From: Echinarachnius parma
Taxonomy: Eukaryota; Echinodermata; Echinoidea; Clypeasteroida; Echinarachniidae
DNA: 64,000 nucleotides
Assembly: GCA_037951105.1 (NCBI GenBank)
Contig: JBAMJV010007201.1
Coordinates: 1-64,000 of the forward strand
Direction of reading: 5' to 3'
Shown: piece after piece, positions 37,304 to 50,900 of the stretch
How positions within the stretch are numbered: the stretch's first letter is position 1
How the letters are laid out: every line of letters starts with the position of its first letter
The notes under the pieces: generated by a model
What the model was told of the DNA's origin: nothing
Database searches by the model: none
The model's input: the letters and a program-made list of their open reading frames with translations, nothing else
Program-made: the position numbers and the translations under genes

Positions 37304-37489
37304 CAGGGAAACACCGTTATAACGAGCTCGCTTATAACGAGGTACCGTTTATAACGAGGAGAATCCTTTGGTCCCGATTGTTCCAATGGCATAATGCTCC
37401 GATTATAACAAGCTCGGTTATAGCGAGATTCCGGTTATAACGAGGTAAAATCGATAGTCCCGACTACCTCGCTATATCGGGGTTCCCTG
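37304..37489. mobile_element. 186 bp TA-flanked MITE rich in TTATAACGAGG
   Basis: CAGGGAAACACCGTTATAAC ... GCTATATCGGGGTTCCCTG between TA dinucleotides; TATAACGAG/CTCG words in both orientations. Same superfamily look as 35409-35537. Confidence 0.8.
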
Positions 37490-37491
37490 TA

Positions 37492-38832
37492 CTAGTATAA
37501 CTTATACAAAATACATTTATACTATTTCTACATGTATCAGCTATTGTTGAAAGCAAAAAAAAGGTCTTTTGGTATGCATTCTTTCCTCTCACTGATTAAT
37601 AATACAGTAATAAAAACAGTTCTGGTTATTTTAGTATCAGAATCGCAAAAATCCATCTGTATTTGTTTCTCATAAAGAGAATAGTCATTTACTTTTTGAT
37701 AAAAAAAAGAAAATTTACCTATTATACAAACTACCAAATTCTTTGACCCAATAATTGATTGCTATGTCATCTTGAAAGATTTTGTTGGGTCCAAATAATG
37801 ATGGCTGCAGATGAAGCAGACATTTTGGAAGTAAATATTTGTATCGTTATCAAAAGTTTGCAATGATTCTTAGATTTGATATCATGGTTTATATTTAGAA
37901 TAAAGTAGGTCAATGTATGCTATAGATGTTCATAAACAATAGCCTTTCTACTTTGTATATATTGGTATGTATTTTGTTCTGGTGCAGAGAGCGCTTTTTT
38001 ATGAATAGGAAAACAACTTAGTATAGAGGACATAAATTTCAAGCAAAACTAGGTTGGTTGATCAAAATCTGTTCAGAAATGGCTGAAATATCTGCAAAGG
38101 CATTTGAATGAAAGTTGACTCCTGCGACATGAATTCATCCTTTTTCCTCCCTTTTTATGTCCTCTCTGACCATGTAAGATCTTATTTTACCGAGATACAT
38201 GTGCAAAGGAGCTTTCAGCTGCAAGGCATGTATACACAAACAATTCAATTCCATTCAATACAATTTATACTTGGGGCATTTATCCCTCTATCTATTAATG
38301 TTGAAAGCAATTTGAATCAAATACATGAATACAATGGCAATTTTTTTAAATTTCATAATGCTAATTTGCATAAATCTGGGGCCAAATATGTTAACATTTC
38401 ACTTCATGATTTTTGCAACTGACACTATGAAATAAGGTCATAAACTATATCTGTAACATTAATCTGGTACTGAAAATACTTGGGATAAGGTCTATGAGTA
38501 TGGAGAATACATATTAGAGCAACATCGATCAGTCCTGAACGGGTTAAAAGTTTAGAAACGTTTTATATTTTTGTATCAAAATAACAAGGTTCTCAAACTG
38601 AAATTGAACAGGCACATCACAGAGAGTATGGAATAGCAAGCACCAGATACAATCAAACATATCTTAGTAACCACCTGTTTGTAGCAGCCAACTTGGTGTA
38701 GTGGCCACCAAAAGTGATCCCCTACAAATGGAACATGTCTTCAGTGGTCACTTCTCTTGTTTACCATGGGAGGTCAATATACACAGGTTAGACTGTATGT
38801 TGCATTTGGTAAAATAACAAATGTAAAGTCTG
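37492..38832. other. Intergenic sequence, part 3
   Basis: A fragment of the family A/B MITE interior is seen at about 38055-38100 (GATCAAAATCTGTTCAGAAATGGCTGAAATATC). Short TGGTGTAGTGGCCACC repeats occur near 38690. No gene. Confidence 0.45.
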
Positions 38833-38838
38833 TTTATT
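38833..38838 (-). terminator. Candidate HARS poly(A) signal
   Basis: TTTATT on the plus strand, that is AATAAA on the minus strand, about 64 nt after the HARS stop codon. This is a short but plausible 3' UTR. Confidence 0.4.
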
Positions 38839-38901
38839 AAGATGGAAGATTTGGCTAAGTTTCAGTCAATATTTCTTGCATTGTATCCCTGTCCTACTGC
38901 A

Positions 38902-38967
38902 CTACCAACTGTTTACATCGCATCTCTCCTTGATGATGCGTACCACATCTGCTCTTGGAACTGGAGT
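38902..38967 (-). CDS. HARS1: HARS terminal exon
   Basis: Encodes [20 protein letters not shown] and W, then TAG. It replaces the longer REDLVEEIKRRTGQPLCIC-type end known from vertebrates with a similar helix of about the same length. The acceptor is CTGATTACAG-like. Confidence 0.85.
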   Translation of the reverse strand, partial: TPVPRADVVRIIKERCDVNSW

Positions 38968-41900
38968 CTGTAATCAAAGAGAAAGAGAAAAGGAGAATGT
39001 TTATTAACATATATTCAAATTGTAATCATTATCCAATCATTCTTTTGGGTTTATCTGCTCATCAAATGTATGGCTAGGACTGGGCACAGGTCAAAGCCTT
39101 CCTTTTTTCTCTCAACTGACACATTATTAAGTAATAAGGAGAAGATTTCTAGATTCTGACTTGTTGCAGTAACATATTAAATATCCAAGAGTAAAACAGG
39201 ATTCAATCAAATGAACAATTTCTTTTTTAACAATTATAAGGACTAATACCTATTGGTTTTAAAGGGGTAGTTCAGTTTTGGTAGAGAGGGCGCTGCACAA
39301 CACAATTCAGGGGCGGATCTAGCTTTTTGTTAAGGGGGGGGGGGGGGGGGGTTTGACCCAATGATCGTCCACGAGCCGCGATTTTTTTCTTCTATTTTGA
39401 ACCCCCGTAAGTGATGTTTTCCACATCACATTTTCACTTGGCAGCCCAAGGGGGGGGGGGGGGGGGGTTTAAACCCCCTAAACCCCCCCCCCCCCCCCCC
39501 CCCCCGTAGATCCGCCACTGCAATTTGTTTGTAAAGTAATGAAAAACTGAGTGTCGAATTTGAAAGAGTATGCAATTTTAATGGCAGAATAAACTTTATT
39601 TGGTCAAATGGCTGATATATCAATAAATATATCCCGAATACCCCCATATATTTTTTTTATTCCCCCATAATTGATTTCTGATGACTTTTGACCTCTCTAT
39701 TTAATCATTATTCAACAAAAACATCCACATGCATAATTTTGTATGAAAAATGGTTGAAACCAATGCCTTCTGTTTTAATAGCTCTTTTTGTATGATAACA
39801 CGCTTTTTACTCAGTCATTTGTAATTTTGTATACCTTTCGAGCATGGTGGAGTTATAACTATTAGTTTGCAATGTTACTGTGCAGGTTTTGGTTACTAAA
39901 GTTCAGCCTTACCAAAACATGGACTTGGAGCTACCAAAGACCTACGGAAACCCTCAAATGGTGGTCCAAGGAGCTGACTAGAAGAAGAATAATGGACTTG
40001 GCGCTACTCAACTACCTAGCCAAGTCATTCCGGGGGTCTATGGAGCGGCAATTTCTGAAAATCGGGTATCTTGAGAGCGGAAATCGGGTGTGAAAACGGG
40101 GGTCTTGTAAGCAGCACATACCCGTCTTACATTATACATGACATTATACATTATACAGTGACAGTATTCCTCAGTGTGACAACACCCTCCTCAAGTTCTT
40201 GTTTAGTTACGAATGGATAGATCTTATCTATAGAGGGGGTTAAGGAACTAATCAATAGATCTGATTCTATGAGTATTGTGACTGGAGTTGACAATGAATG
40301 ACACTCAAAGAGTTAAACCAAGTTGCTGCCCTACCTCCTCCCTAGTGACAGTATTCCTCAGTGTGATGACACCATCCTTGAGTTCCTGTTCTCCTATCAC
40401 GGCTAGTAGAGGAATGAAGTACTTCTCAGCCTGCTGGTATTGGTCTAACATCTTGGGGTTCTTCTTGTAAGACATCTCTGCCTACGGACAAAAAGCAACA
40501 ATAAAATCATGATCATCATCATTGTCATCATTGTTTTCATCCTCATCATTGTAATGGAATGCTGACGAAGAAAATAGTTGTGATGGGGGCAATGATAATG
40601 ATCATCATTGAAGGTAGTGCTGGTTGTAGTGGAAAGAAGGTGATGATGATGATGATGATGATGATGGTGATGGTGATGGTGGTGGTGGTGGTGGTGATGG
40701 TGATGGTGGTGGTGGTGGTGGTGGTGGTGGTGGTGGTGGTGGTGGGTGGTGGTGGTGGTGGTGGTGATGATGATGATACATTACAAATGGCAGCTAATGT
40801 GAATGACATTCGTTTTATAAGGCTGTTGGCCATTGTCATGTTCCTACTTTTCAGTTGCGATCTTTTGTTCTCATCAATGACACAAATAATGCACAAATCA
40901 ACAGCACTGGCTTCAATGTTGAATTTTTAGTAACAACAAATTGACTCACTTTTAAGTAATTTCCCCATAATTATATGCATAACCTCATCTAATCGATCAA
41001 TTAGTTGGGGCTGTACAGTACTGCATCACTTGTTATGTCTTGACTCTCTGAACTGGCATAATTCATTTCATATTAACAGGTTTTTTAAAATAATAAAGTT
41101 TACTTGAATAATTCTCAAACTTACTTTGACATCATTGCCCCATAGTTCTTTACATAGCCTCATCCTCTCTATCAGCATGTTGGGTTGAGCCGACGCTACC
41201 AAGACTTGTGTCTTCACTGTCCTCACGTTCTCTTCTGATTTGAGGGTTTTCTCCTCGATGATGGAGAAGATTCGTTCAATGCCGATGCTGAATCCTACGC
41301 ATGGTACCTTCAAATAATAACAATAAATATGATAATTAAACTGACTGAGAAATAGTAGTCAATAGTCACTATTACTACATAATCATGATGATCACCACCA
41401 CCTTCATTATCACCACCGTCATCTTTAAAATAACTGATATCATAGTCATCATCATCATCATCATCTGCATTACAATCTTCGTCCACATCATCATCATCTA
41501 CATTGCAATCTTCATCACCATCATCATCATCATCATCATCATCAAAATGACATTTAAATTATAAAGACATCAATTTCATCTCCATTACAATCATAGTAAT
41601 CACAATCATTGTTATCATCGACATCGTCGTCATCATCATCACCATCACCACCATCATCATCATCAAAATGACATTTAAATTATAAAGACATCAGTTTCAT
41701 CTCCATTACAATCATAGTAATCAAAATCTTCATCATCATTCTCATCATCATCACCATCACCATCATCATTAGTTAATCATCATCATCACTTCCCTTGCTG
41801 TTGATAATTACCTTTCTGTTCTTGGGATCAAACATGCCGACGAGGCCGTCATAGCGCCCCCCACCAGACACTGAACCAACTCCAATCTGCTCTCCTCCTT

Positions 41901-44900
41901 TGGATGGTGTCAGTTCTGCACCTACATATTAAAGGTCAAAATCGTTACAGAATATTTATGTTTGATAATTTTGACCCATTAAACAACATGTATTGAATGT
42001 TGAACAAAATTGATTTTGTTTAAAAATCAAATAGCTATCATGAGCTCAATGACCTAGACACTAACTTGTTAAAAAGTACATAAAGAAGATGGAATTATTT
42101 AATGCAAATATATTGACTTTTTATTATAATTTGTGTAATGTTTATTGATTGATGAAAAGGATCAAAATAGGTGCATGAGTCATGCATGCAAAGTGATTTT
42201 TTTTATAGTTGAATTTGCATTACCATATCTTGAAATAATTTGTTATAAAGTTGTTCAAATCTTACCTTTCAAAACTGCTTCAAAGATAACACCAGTGTAG
42301 TAATCAAGGCCTCTTGCTAGACTCATATCAAATGATACCTGTTGGATAGAAACACCAAAATACAGGAGTAAATTACACATTTACAAACTTTCTCTGTAAT
42401 AAAGCTTTGCAGGACTATACACAGATCAGTATCGAGTATCCGTATTACTATGCTAAAAAACCACTGTTATCAAAGGGAGAGAAAGTTCTGTAGAACTTCA
42501 TTTTAGTGGCAAAAACTTGTACGAGACTTGTATGCTATCATTACAAATCTACAATTATCATTCTACCATGCTTGAATGGTAGAAGGTTTTGTACTGCACC
42601 CTCGCTTATTTGCTTATTATACCTGTGCTGTAGTCCCTCACGACTATAACAATACCAACGGTCCTTTCCAGGACTATCCAAGCAACAACCCTACCTCCCT
42701 TTCCAGGACTTTCCAGGACTATCCAAGCAACAACCCTACCTCCCTTTCCAGGACTTTCCAGGACTATCCAAGCAACAACCCTACCTCCCTTTCCAGGACT
42801 ATCCAAGCAACAACCCTACCTCCCTTTCCAGGACTATCCAAGCAACAACCCTACCTCCCTTTCCAGGACTATCCAAGCAACAACCCTACCTCCCTTTCCA
42901 GGACTATCCAAGCAACAACCCTACCTCCCTTTCCAGGACTATCCAAGCAACAACCCTACCTCCCTCCCTTTCAAGAACTACCTGTTCTATTCCCCATCTG
43001 CAGAGTGCTACCATAATTCACATAGGTATCCCCGTCCGTACCTTGTCATTAATGCCAAACACGTCGCAGTACTCCAGTAATAGCTTCATCGCCTGGAGTC
43101 CGGCCACAGCCGATTTGTTCTTTTTCAACTCAGGGTGTTCTAGTAGTTTGTCAACCAACTCCAGGCCACCTAAAAAGTGCAGACAACGAACTAATTTAGT
43201 CAAATATGTATTTATTTGGAAATCATTTTAAAAAGAAATGGGTCAAATATTTATTATTATTATTATTATTTATTATCATTTATTCGACCAAAAAGCATAA
43301 TACAGTGTAAAATACAACACAATTATGTATTAACATATATTCACATTATACAAAAATACAGGTTACAATTGCGACAAAAGAAAATAGGGAGAAGCAGTAT
43401 GTGGGCCAGGGTTCACAAAAGTGAAGTTCATCTCTGTTGCCCTAGGGCACTATTTCACAATAGTGGAGAAACCATTTCATTTCTCACAGTCTGCCCAGAG
43501 CTAATTTGTTTTGTTTCATCTCGGGTTCTTCTAGCAATTAGTCCACCAACTACATGCCACCTAGAGAGTGGAGTTATCAAACGATTTTAGTAGATTGCAA
43601 CACAGAAATAGAGTACATTCAGCTTTTCAAACATCTAGCCAGTGACAAGTCATGACCAAGTAAATGGTAAAGTGATTCTCACCTCTTTGTTGCACCAATG
43701 CCCCAATCTTGTCAGCTGCTACAGGGTCTATCCCCTTCTCATCTACCATCTCTAACCTCACGTCCTCCCAGAACGTCTGCAAAGAGAAGCACATACAAGT
43801 AGAAAGCTTTATTATGGCAAGCTTAGTTGGCCAATTCCACTTCCCAGAGATCATTCAAACTGTGTACAAACTCAAGGCAATGAGTTAGCAAATATTACTT
43901 TGCATTTTTGCTCATACTCGGCCACATAACATCCATTAAACATAGAGAATTTTCACACATCCCTCAGTGGACATATCAGATGATATACGTGTTATGTCAA
44001 ACTTTCGTTAGTTGTATAGGTCACTATAGTCACTAGATCAATCAATAATTCTACAAAAAACAATACAAATTATAAAGGGACATTTTTTTTTTTATAAAAA
44101 AAAACATAAGCTGTCCCTCCAATCACTCAGACCATGCTATGCCACTGTACATACACAATAACTGATAAAAAGTTATAACTTTACCTTTCACACTTTGTAT
44201 ATTAGAGTGATAGTTAAATGATTGCAATGCTTTACCTTGTCTAGTTTGTCGACAGATGAGCAAGCGGTTCTGAACTTATCCTGTGGAACCCCGCACACAG
44301 CGAACACACCGTCCAGGATCTGCCTGTGATTCACCTGGAGACAAGGACAAAGAGAAACTAAGTGTGACGTTACAGCTTTTCATTGCCATAGGTAGCAATT
44401 CTAAACAATGTCAGGCAAGCCAAAAATGCGTGACCTAGCAGTTGCTACGAAGGCAGCTCTAACCCACTATCTTAATTTCAAAGGACAAGTTGTTTAGAAC
44501 CATTACTGTTCATTGCCATGGGGATGGTAGGTAAGCATCACATTTGTGACTTAGCAGTTGCTAAGAAAGCAATTGTCCATTCACTATTAGAATCCCCCTT
44601 TCCACATCAGAACAGATGTTCTTCAACAAGTCACCATGAATGTATTATTTTATTTTATCAGCATTTAGAAGTATTATTTAATTACTCTATTAAAATAGCT
44701 TTATCACTCCAAACTCTGACACACTTTCCTAAGTTAATTCCTTGTACTGTTGTACATGGTGTACCAGGATTAGTAGCTTCAGACCAGCTAGAGCACCATA
44801 AAGGACTTCTGGGAAGAACCATTGTTAACATCTTCCCTACTAGAATCTGAATTCCCCATTGTGTTTATACAGGGCACACCAGTTTCCCATAGGCAATGTG

Positions 44901-47900
44901 TTAAGAATGTTTTCTAGCTCAGCAGTAGAGCACCGATCTAGCAGGTTCAAGTCCTACCAAACCCATAATTTCCTTTCTCAGTTTGTCCTGGAAAATATTG
45001 TTTAAAACAACCCAAATCAGCAAACACACCTAGTCTTAGCTTGAAAAAACATATCAAAATAGCAGCCACTGAGACTTACCTTGATGACAAAGTCTCCTAG
45101 CTTGAGGTTGGTCAGGATCTCATGGATGATCTTCACACACTCTGCATCTGGGATCATTGCATCGTACTGCCCAGCAATGTCAAAATCCTGGGTAAGTCAA
45201 AATGAATAAAAAGTTCATCTTTGCATTAGCTTCAAAAGACACAATAATAATAATATTAATATATTACTTTTATATAGCGCTTCATAATGTACATGTACAA
45301 TGTTTCTAAGCAAGATAATAGAAGAATAATAGAAGATAATAAGATAATATGAAATAGAAACAAAACTTCATACAAATTAACAAAACAAAACAGGCTATAC
45401 AGTACATAACGAATCTTCGATATTGCAAGATCAACAATGTTATGGTTCACAAAGTCACTTAAAGGTAACGTTGAGTATTGGTCAAACTTAACTTTAGTAA
45501 CTAAAACCTGCACGATTACGGTACAAACTAATAGTTATAACTTCACCATGCTCGAAAAGTATACACAATGACAAACGACAAAGTAAAACCCATGTTATCA
45601 TTCAAAAAGAGCTGTTACAACTCAAGTGTCAAATTAACTTTAGAGAGAAGCGCTAGCGTTCTAGGTCCTCCTAATACGAGACTGTAATACGCGGTAATAG
45701 TTACCGCGCATATTCATGTGTATCGCAAGCGCCGTTCGCCTTTCGCATCGGAGGACCTAGAACGCTTGCGCCTCGCGCTAGCGTTCTCTAAAAAGTGATG
45801 GCCGGACGTCAATCACTTTTATAAATATTTTGAAAGCAAATTTCACAACAATTAGAGCATTTGAATGGGAATTATTATTATTTCCCATGTTTTTTTCGAT
45901 GATCTTTCATATGGAATTGAAATCAACCAAATCCGTTACAATTAATTTTGGGGGGGGGGGCACTTTGGAAATTACCAATACTCAACGTTACCTTTAACCC
46001 GTTCCCTACGAGATTCAGAAATCTCCATAGACTTGGTACACAACCCACCCGGTTCCCATAGTCAAGGGGTTAAGAATTGTTAGAATTCCATGAATGATCT
46101 ACATGGGTCATTCCATGTCAAATCACCCAAAAAAAGTGAAAATTTTCATCGTACCCCCTTCAAATTTGCTAATATTTGGTATGTATGATATTTCAACCTT
46201 TCAAAGCGCAAAGATTTAAGTTTTAGCCCAATCCGCCCAACGGTTTTGGCGCTATGGTCGATTCTTCGGGGGTAGTTTTGTCAAAAATGGGCGTGGGCAC
46301 CGTTTTTCAAATCGCCATTGTCCGTTAACCGTTGGGTCAATTTATTTTTTAATGGTGTCATTGGACTGGGGATGTTATATGCAATCCATTTATGCCATTT
46401 GTTTTCATGCATGAGCGAGTTTGGATACGATAACCTTTGACCTTAGGCTTCGACCTTCCGTTTCACCTCGTGGATCAAATAATCTTGAGAATTTTTTTGG
46501 CTTAAATCTTGGCTTGATATAATATCTACAACATATGAAAGAATTGGAGATGTATTATTTCTTGTTTTTTCTACAGCCTTGTTTTAAGTTGGCAAATTTC
46601 ATGTAAAATTGAATTATTTTAGACCTACACCATGTCCAAGAATTCTTTAGGGGTGTATTGTATGAAAAAGACCTTTTCAAAGTCAGGATTAGAGCCTATT
46701 CACACTCTGGCTCACCACTGTTAAATAGACCTGCTAATCCCCATACAATAGCAATCCAGACAAATGACATTCTAATGATACCACATGTTTCCAACCTGAC
46801 AATGGCCCTGTTGCAGAAAGAGATAAATCAATTGTGAGTCAGATCAAATGTTCTAAATGCACACATCTGATTGGTTGAAATGCAGAAAATGTCTCGCTCT
46901 GCAACAGGGCCTAGGTGGAGATCTTTTCTTGAATAAAATCTTTCAAGTTCAAGTTCAAATTGCAAACTTGTACATCAATTATGAAAGCAAATATCTACAG
47001 GTATCCCTTTTCAATGAATTTAATGTTTCTATGCATCAGAAATTCATGCAATATTAACATGATTTGCAATCTGTACAAATTCAAACCTGATTCTTTCCAA
47101 CTATACCAAACACAAACAGTAACTACCCTCTAGACAACTGCTCATAATTTTATAACCAATGATTGTTAAAGATTTCATCTTACCACAATATTTCTACAGT
47201 TGTTTCGTACACTATGTGTGAAAATCAGAGATACTTATCTCTTCATGCTATGAAAGAGCTTAGATTAAAGACAAATGACCTAATTTCAAAAGTCACAAGA
47301 ACTTGCGCATGCCTGTCCATTTCTGTGAATCATCACATTTGCTTAATGCATTATTTATGGTTTGTTAAATTTCAAATTGCACTGTTTTTTTATTGCAATT
47401 AATGCATTTAAAAACAAGTGCCATTAAAAATCAAAATGAGTGGAATATCAAACAGCATTGTTTTTGTGTTTGGTTTAGTTGGAAATAATCAGGGTTGAAT
47501 GTTTACAATTGCAAATCATGTTACTATTGCATGAATTTCTGTTGCATAGAAACATTAAATTAATTGAAAAGGGATACCTGTAGATATTTGCTTTCATAAT
47601 TGATGTACAAGTTTGCAATAATTTGAACTTGAAAGATTTTATTCAAGAAAACATCTCCACCTAGGCCCTGTTGCAGAGAGAGACATTTTCTGCGTTTCAA
47701 CCAATCAGATTTGTGCATTTAGAAAATTTGTTCTGACTCACAATTGATTTATCTCTTTCTGCAACAGGGCCATTGTCAGGTTGGAAACATGTGGTATCAT
47801 TAGAATGTCATTTGTCTGGATTGCTATTGTATGGGGATTAGCAGGTCTATTTAACAGTGGTGAGCCAGAGTGTGAATAGGCTCTAATCCTGACTTTGAAA

Positions 47901-50900
47901 AGGTCTTTTTCATACAATACACCCCTATAGAATTCTTGGACATGGGTGTAGGTCTAAAATAATTCAATTTTACATGAAATTTGCAAACTTAAAACAAGGC
48001 TGTAGAAAAAACAAGAAATAATACATCTCCAATTCTTTCATATGTTGCAGATATTATATCAAGCCAAGATTTAAGAAAAAAAAATTCTCAAAATTATTTG
48101 ATCCACGAGGTAAAACGGAAGGTTGAAGCCTAAGGTCAAAGGTTATCGTATCCAAACTCGCTCATGCATGAAAACAAATTGCATAAATGGATTGCATATA
48201 ACATCTCCAGTCCAATGACACCATTAAAAAATAAATTGACCCAACGGTTAACGGACAATGGCGATTTGAAAAACAGTGCCCACGCCCATTTTTGACAAAA
48301 CTACCCCCAAAGAATCGCCCATAGCGCCAAAACCGTTGGGCGGATTGGGATAAAATTTAAATATTTGCGCTTTGAAAGGTTGAAATATCATACATACCAA
48401 ATATGAACAAATTTGAAGGGGGTACGATGAAATCCATTGGGTGATTTGACATGGAATGACCCACATACACTCAGCATTGGGACCCTACAAACAATTATCA
48501 AACTCTTGCAAGCAAGCCATTCTGCTAAGCTATGTTAAATGGTCCGAATGTTGATATCAAGATGATTTCACTCTAAGATTTCTCTTTAAGAGAGGAGGAT
48601 CCGGATAGGAGTTATGGCAAAGAAGAAAGATCTATCAGCTTTAATGTTCAGACATATTATATGATTGAACCATGAGTTTTGGACATGGTGTGGCAAGATT
48701 GGTAGAGCGCGTGCCTTCCAATCGTGAGGTCCCGAGTTCGAACCCAGAGTATGCCCATCGCGTTTTTCCTTCAGCAAGAAAATTAATCCACATTTGCTGC
48801 TCTCCACCCAGGTGTATAAATGGGTACCCGGAAGCATTGTGTGCGCCCACAAGGTTGCCCTTGGCTGGAATGCTCCCCAGGGAGTGGAAAACGTGCACTT
48901 TGTGTTCTGGATTGATTGCAGAATGTATCCAATGACGGGGGTAATAATATAATTGTAAAGCGCTTAGAGATGATTATCAATCGTGATAGGCGCTATATAA
49001 ATCAAGGATATTATTATTATTAGTATTGTACTCACACACTGATAGAACTCTCTGTAGCGTCCTTTGGTCATGGCTGGGTTGTCTCTCCTGTATACCTTGG
49101 CTATGTGGTAGCGCTTGATCTTAGCAATCTTGTTCATTGCTACATACCTGGCAAAGGGAACCTGACAGTGGGCAATCAATGGGTTAAGGACCTTAACTTC
49201 CCTTCTCAGTTTTGCATGATTTAATAATAATAGACCAGCATTCATATTGCGCCATCAATCTAGAAAATATATTCCGAGGCGCATTATACTGTACAGCACA
49301 CTATTATCTTGTGTGTAGCTGAGCTGCCTTGCAGTTGCATGTTCAGCATTTGAAGACATACACTCTTGCCAGGTAGCCATTTACTACACCTGGGTTGAGT
49401 GTTCAGCAATGGACATAAATTGTGTTATTGTGAACAAAGGCTGGATTTAGACCTCTTATTACAGACATTATTATCTACCATAATTTACCCCTGATTTACT
49501 CTCTGAATTATATAAAACACTATCATAAGCATGCTTTTGTTTTTCACAAAACAAGGCAGATGTCAGAATAGGCTTTCAATTAAATTTTCTAATGAGAAGA
49601 ATATGGAAAATGCCCCCTGCTCCTATTATGCATTAGAAGACTAATAAGAATCTGAAGTATCTAAATCAAATCAACCAAAATGAACAAACTCAAATCAATC
49701 AAGAACAATCTACTCAAAGCAGATAAAGAATAGAGTGAGGTCATATTGTAGTGACAACAACTCCTAATCAATCCAATCTAATCTAATCATATCAAATCTA
49801 ATCTAATCAAAGCAGATAAAGGATACAGTGAGGTCATATCGTAGTGACAACAACTCCCCACCCTGGTCCTTGAGATCATAGATCAGCTTAGAGTCCTCTC
49901 CATACTTCCCTGTTAGCGTCTCTTTCAACTCAAACACAGGCGTATCTAGAGTTTCAGCTCCATGGCGTTTGAAGCTGTCAATGATGGTCTCAAAGACACC
50001 TTCTCTAATGGCCATCTGCCTGGGGGTATAGTCCCTGGTGCCCTGTAGAGATGGAAGGAGTAGATATGGAGTAATTACAAATGCATTCATTCAATGAAAA
50101 TCTTGAATAATGTACGCAATGTAATAATGTTCATTGAATAGCTTCATGTAATTGTAAATTGGTAGATCAATATTTTGTATTTACATAATAATGCTTTTTG
50201 GGGATAAAGTGTTCTTTGTCATGAAAGGGTCCAATGGAGGATTGGATTACAATTATTTGGGCCTGGCTATCTCAAGAGCCAAGACTCAACATAACTTATA
50301 ATACAAACACTACAAAAGAATTGAACAAAGCAAGTGCCATGATTGGAGGGGCATGCAAATCATTGGGGGTGGGTGGGTAGGGGGCACACTCAAATGCATT
50401 TCTTTATTTTTCAAATGATTTCCCCTGTATGTTTGTTATTATTCTTGTCCAATTATTATCCAAAAGTAATCTCCTGCAGAGGTCACTGTATACAGTGGCC
50501 ACTATACACAGGCTTGATTCTAATTACCTTGGCTGTTTTGAGAACATACTTCTGTGTAGGCTCATCTCCAAGCTCAGCTTTCAAGGCTTTCAGCTTTTCA
50601 ACTTCTTCTTTTATCTGAGAAAGAAAAGAAAAATGAATATTCATTGTATACAAGAATCTTTGTCCTCTGATCAAAAGTTACATACCATACATACAGCACA
50701 TACCACAGCACAAATTTAGATCAATATTTCAGACAGATAAGAAAATGAAGAGATCTCATACCTGATCATTTGCAGAGTTACACCATAGTCCATAGGAGCC
50801 AGAGAAACATCGCAGGGATGCAAGAGGAAGAATGCGTTGCCGTAGGTAACAGAGTTTTGTCCATGTCACAGCCATATTCGCAAGTTTTCAGAGAAAGTTA

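Noticed and set aside
38108-38422. 104-codon ORF
   Set aside because: Composition like the surrounding non-coding DNA and no recognisable motif.
40559-40930. ORF rich in Met/Val/Gly
   Set aside because: Translation of a GAT/GGT microsatellite.
42576-43016. ORF with [11 protein letters not shown] repeats
   Set aside because: Translation of the 35 bp intronic minisatellite, antisense to HARS.
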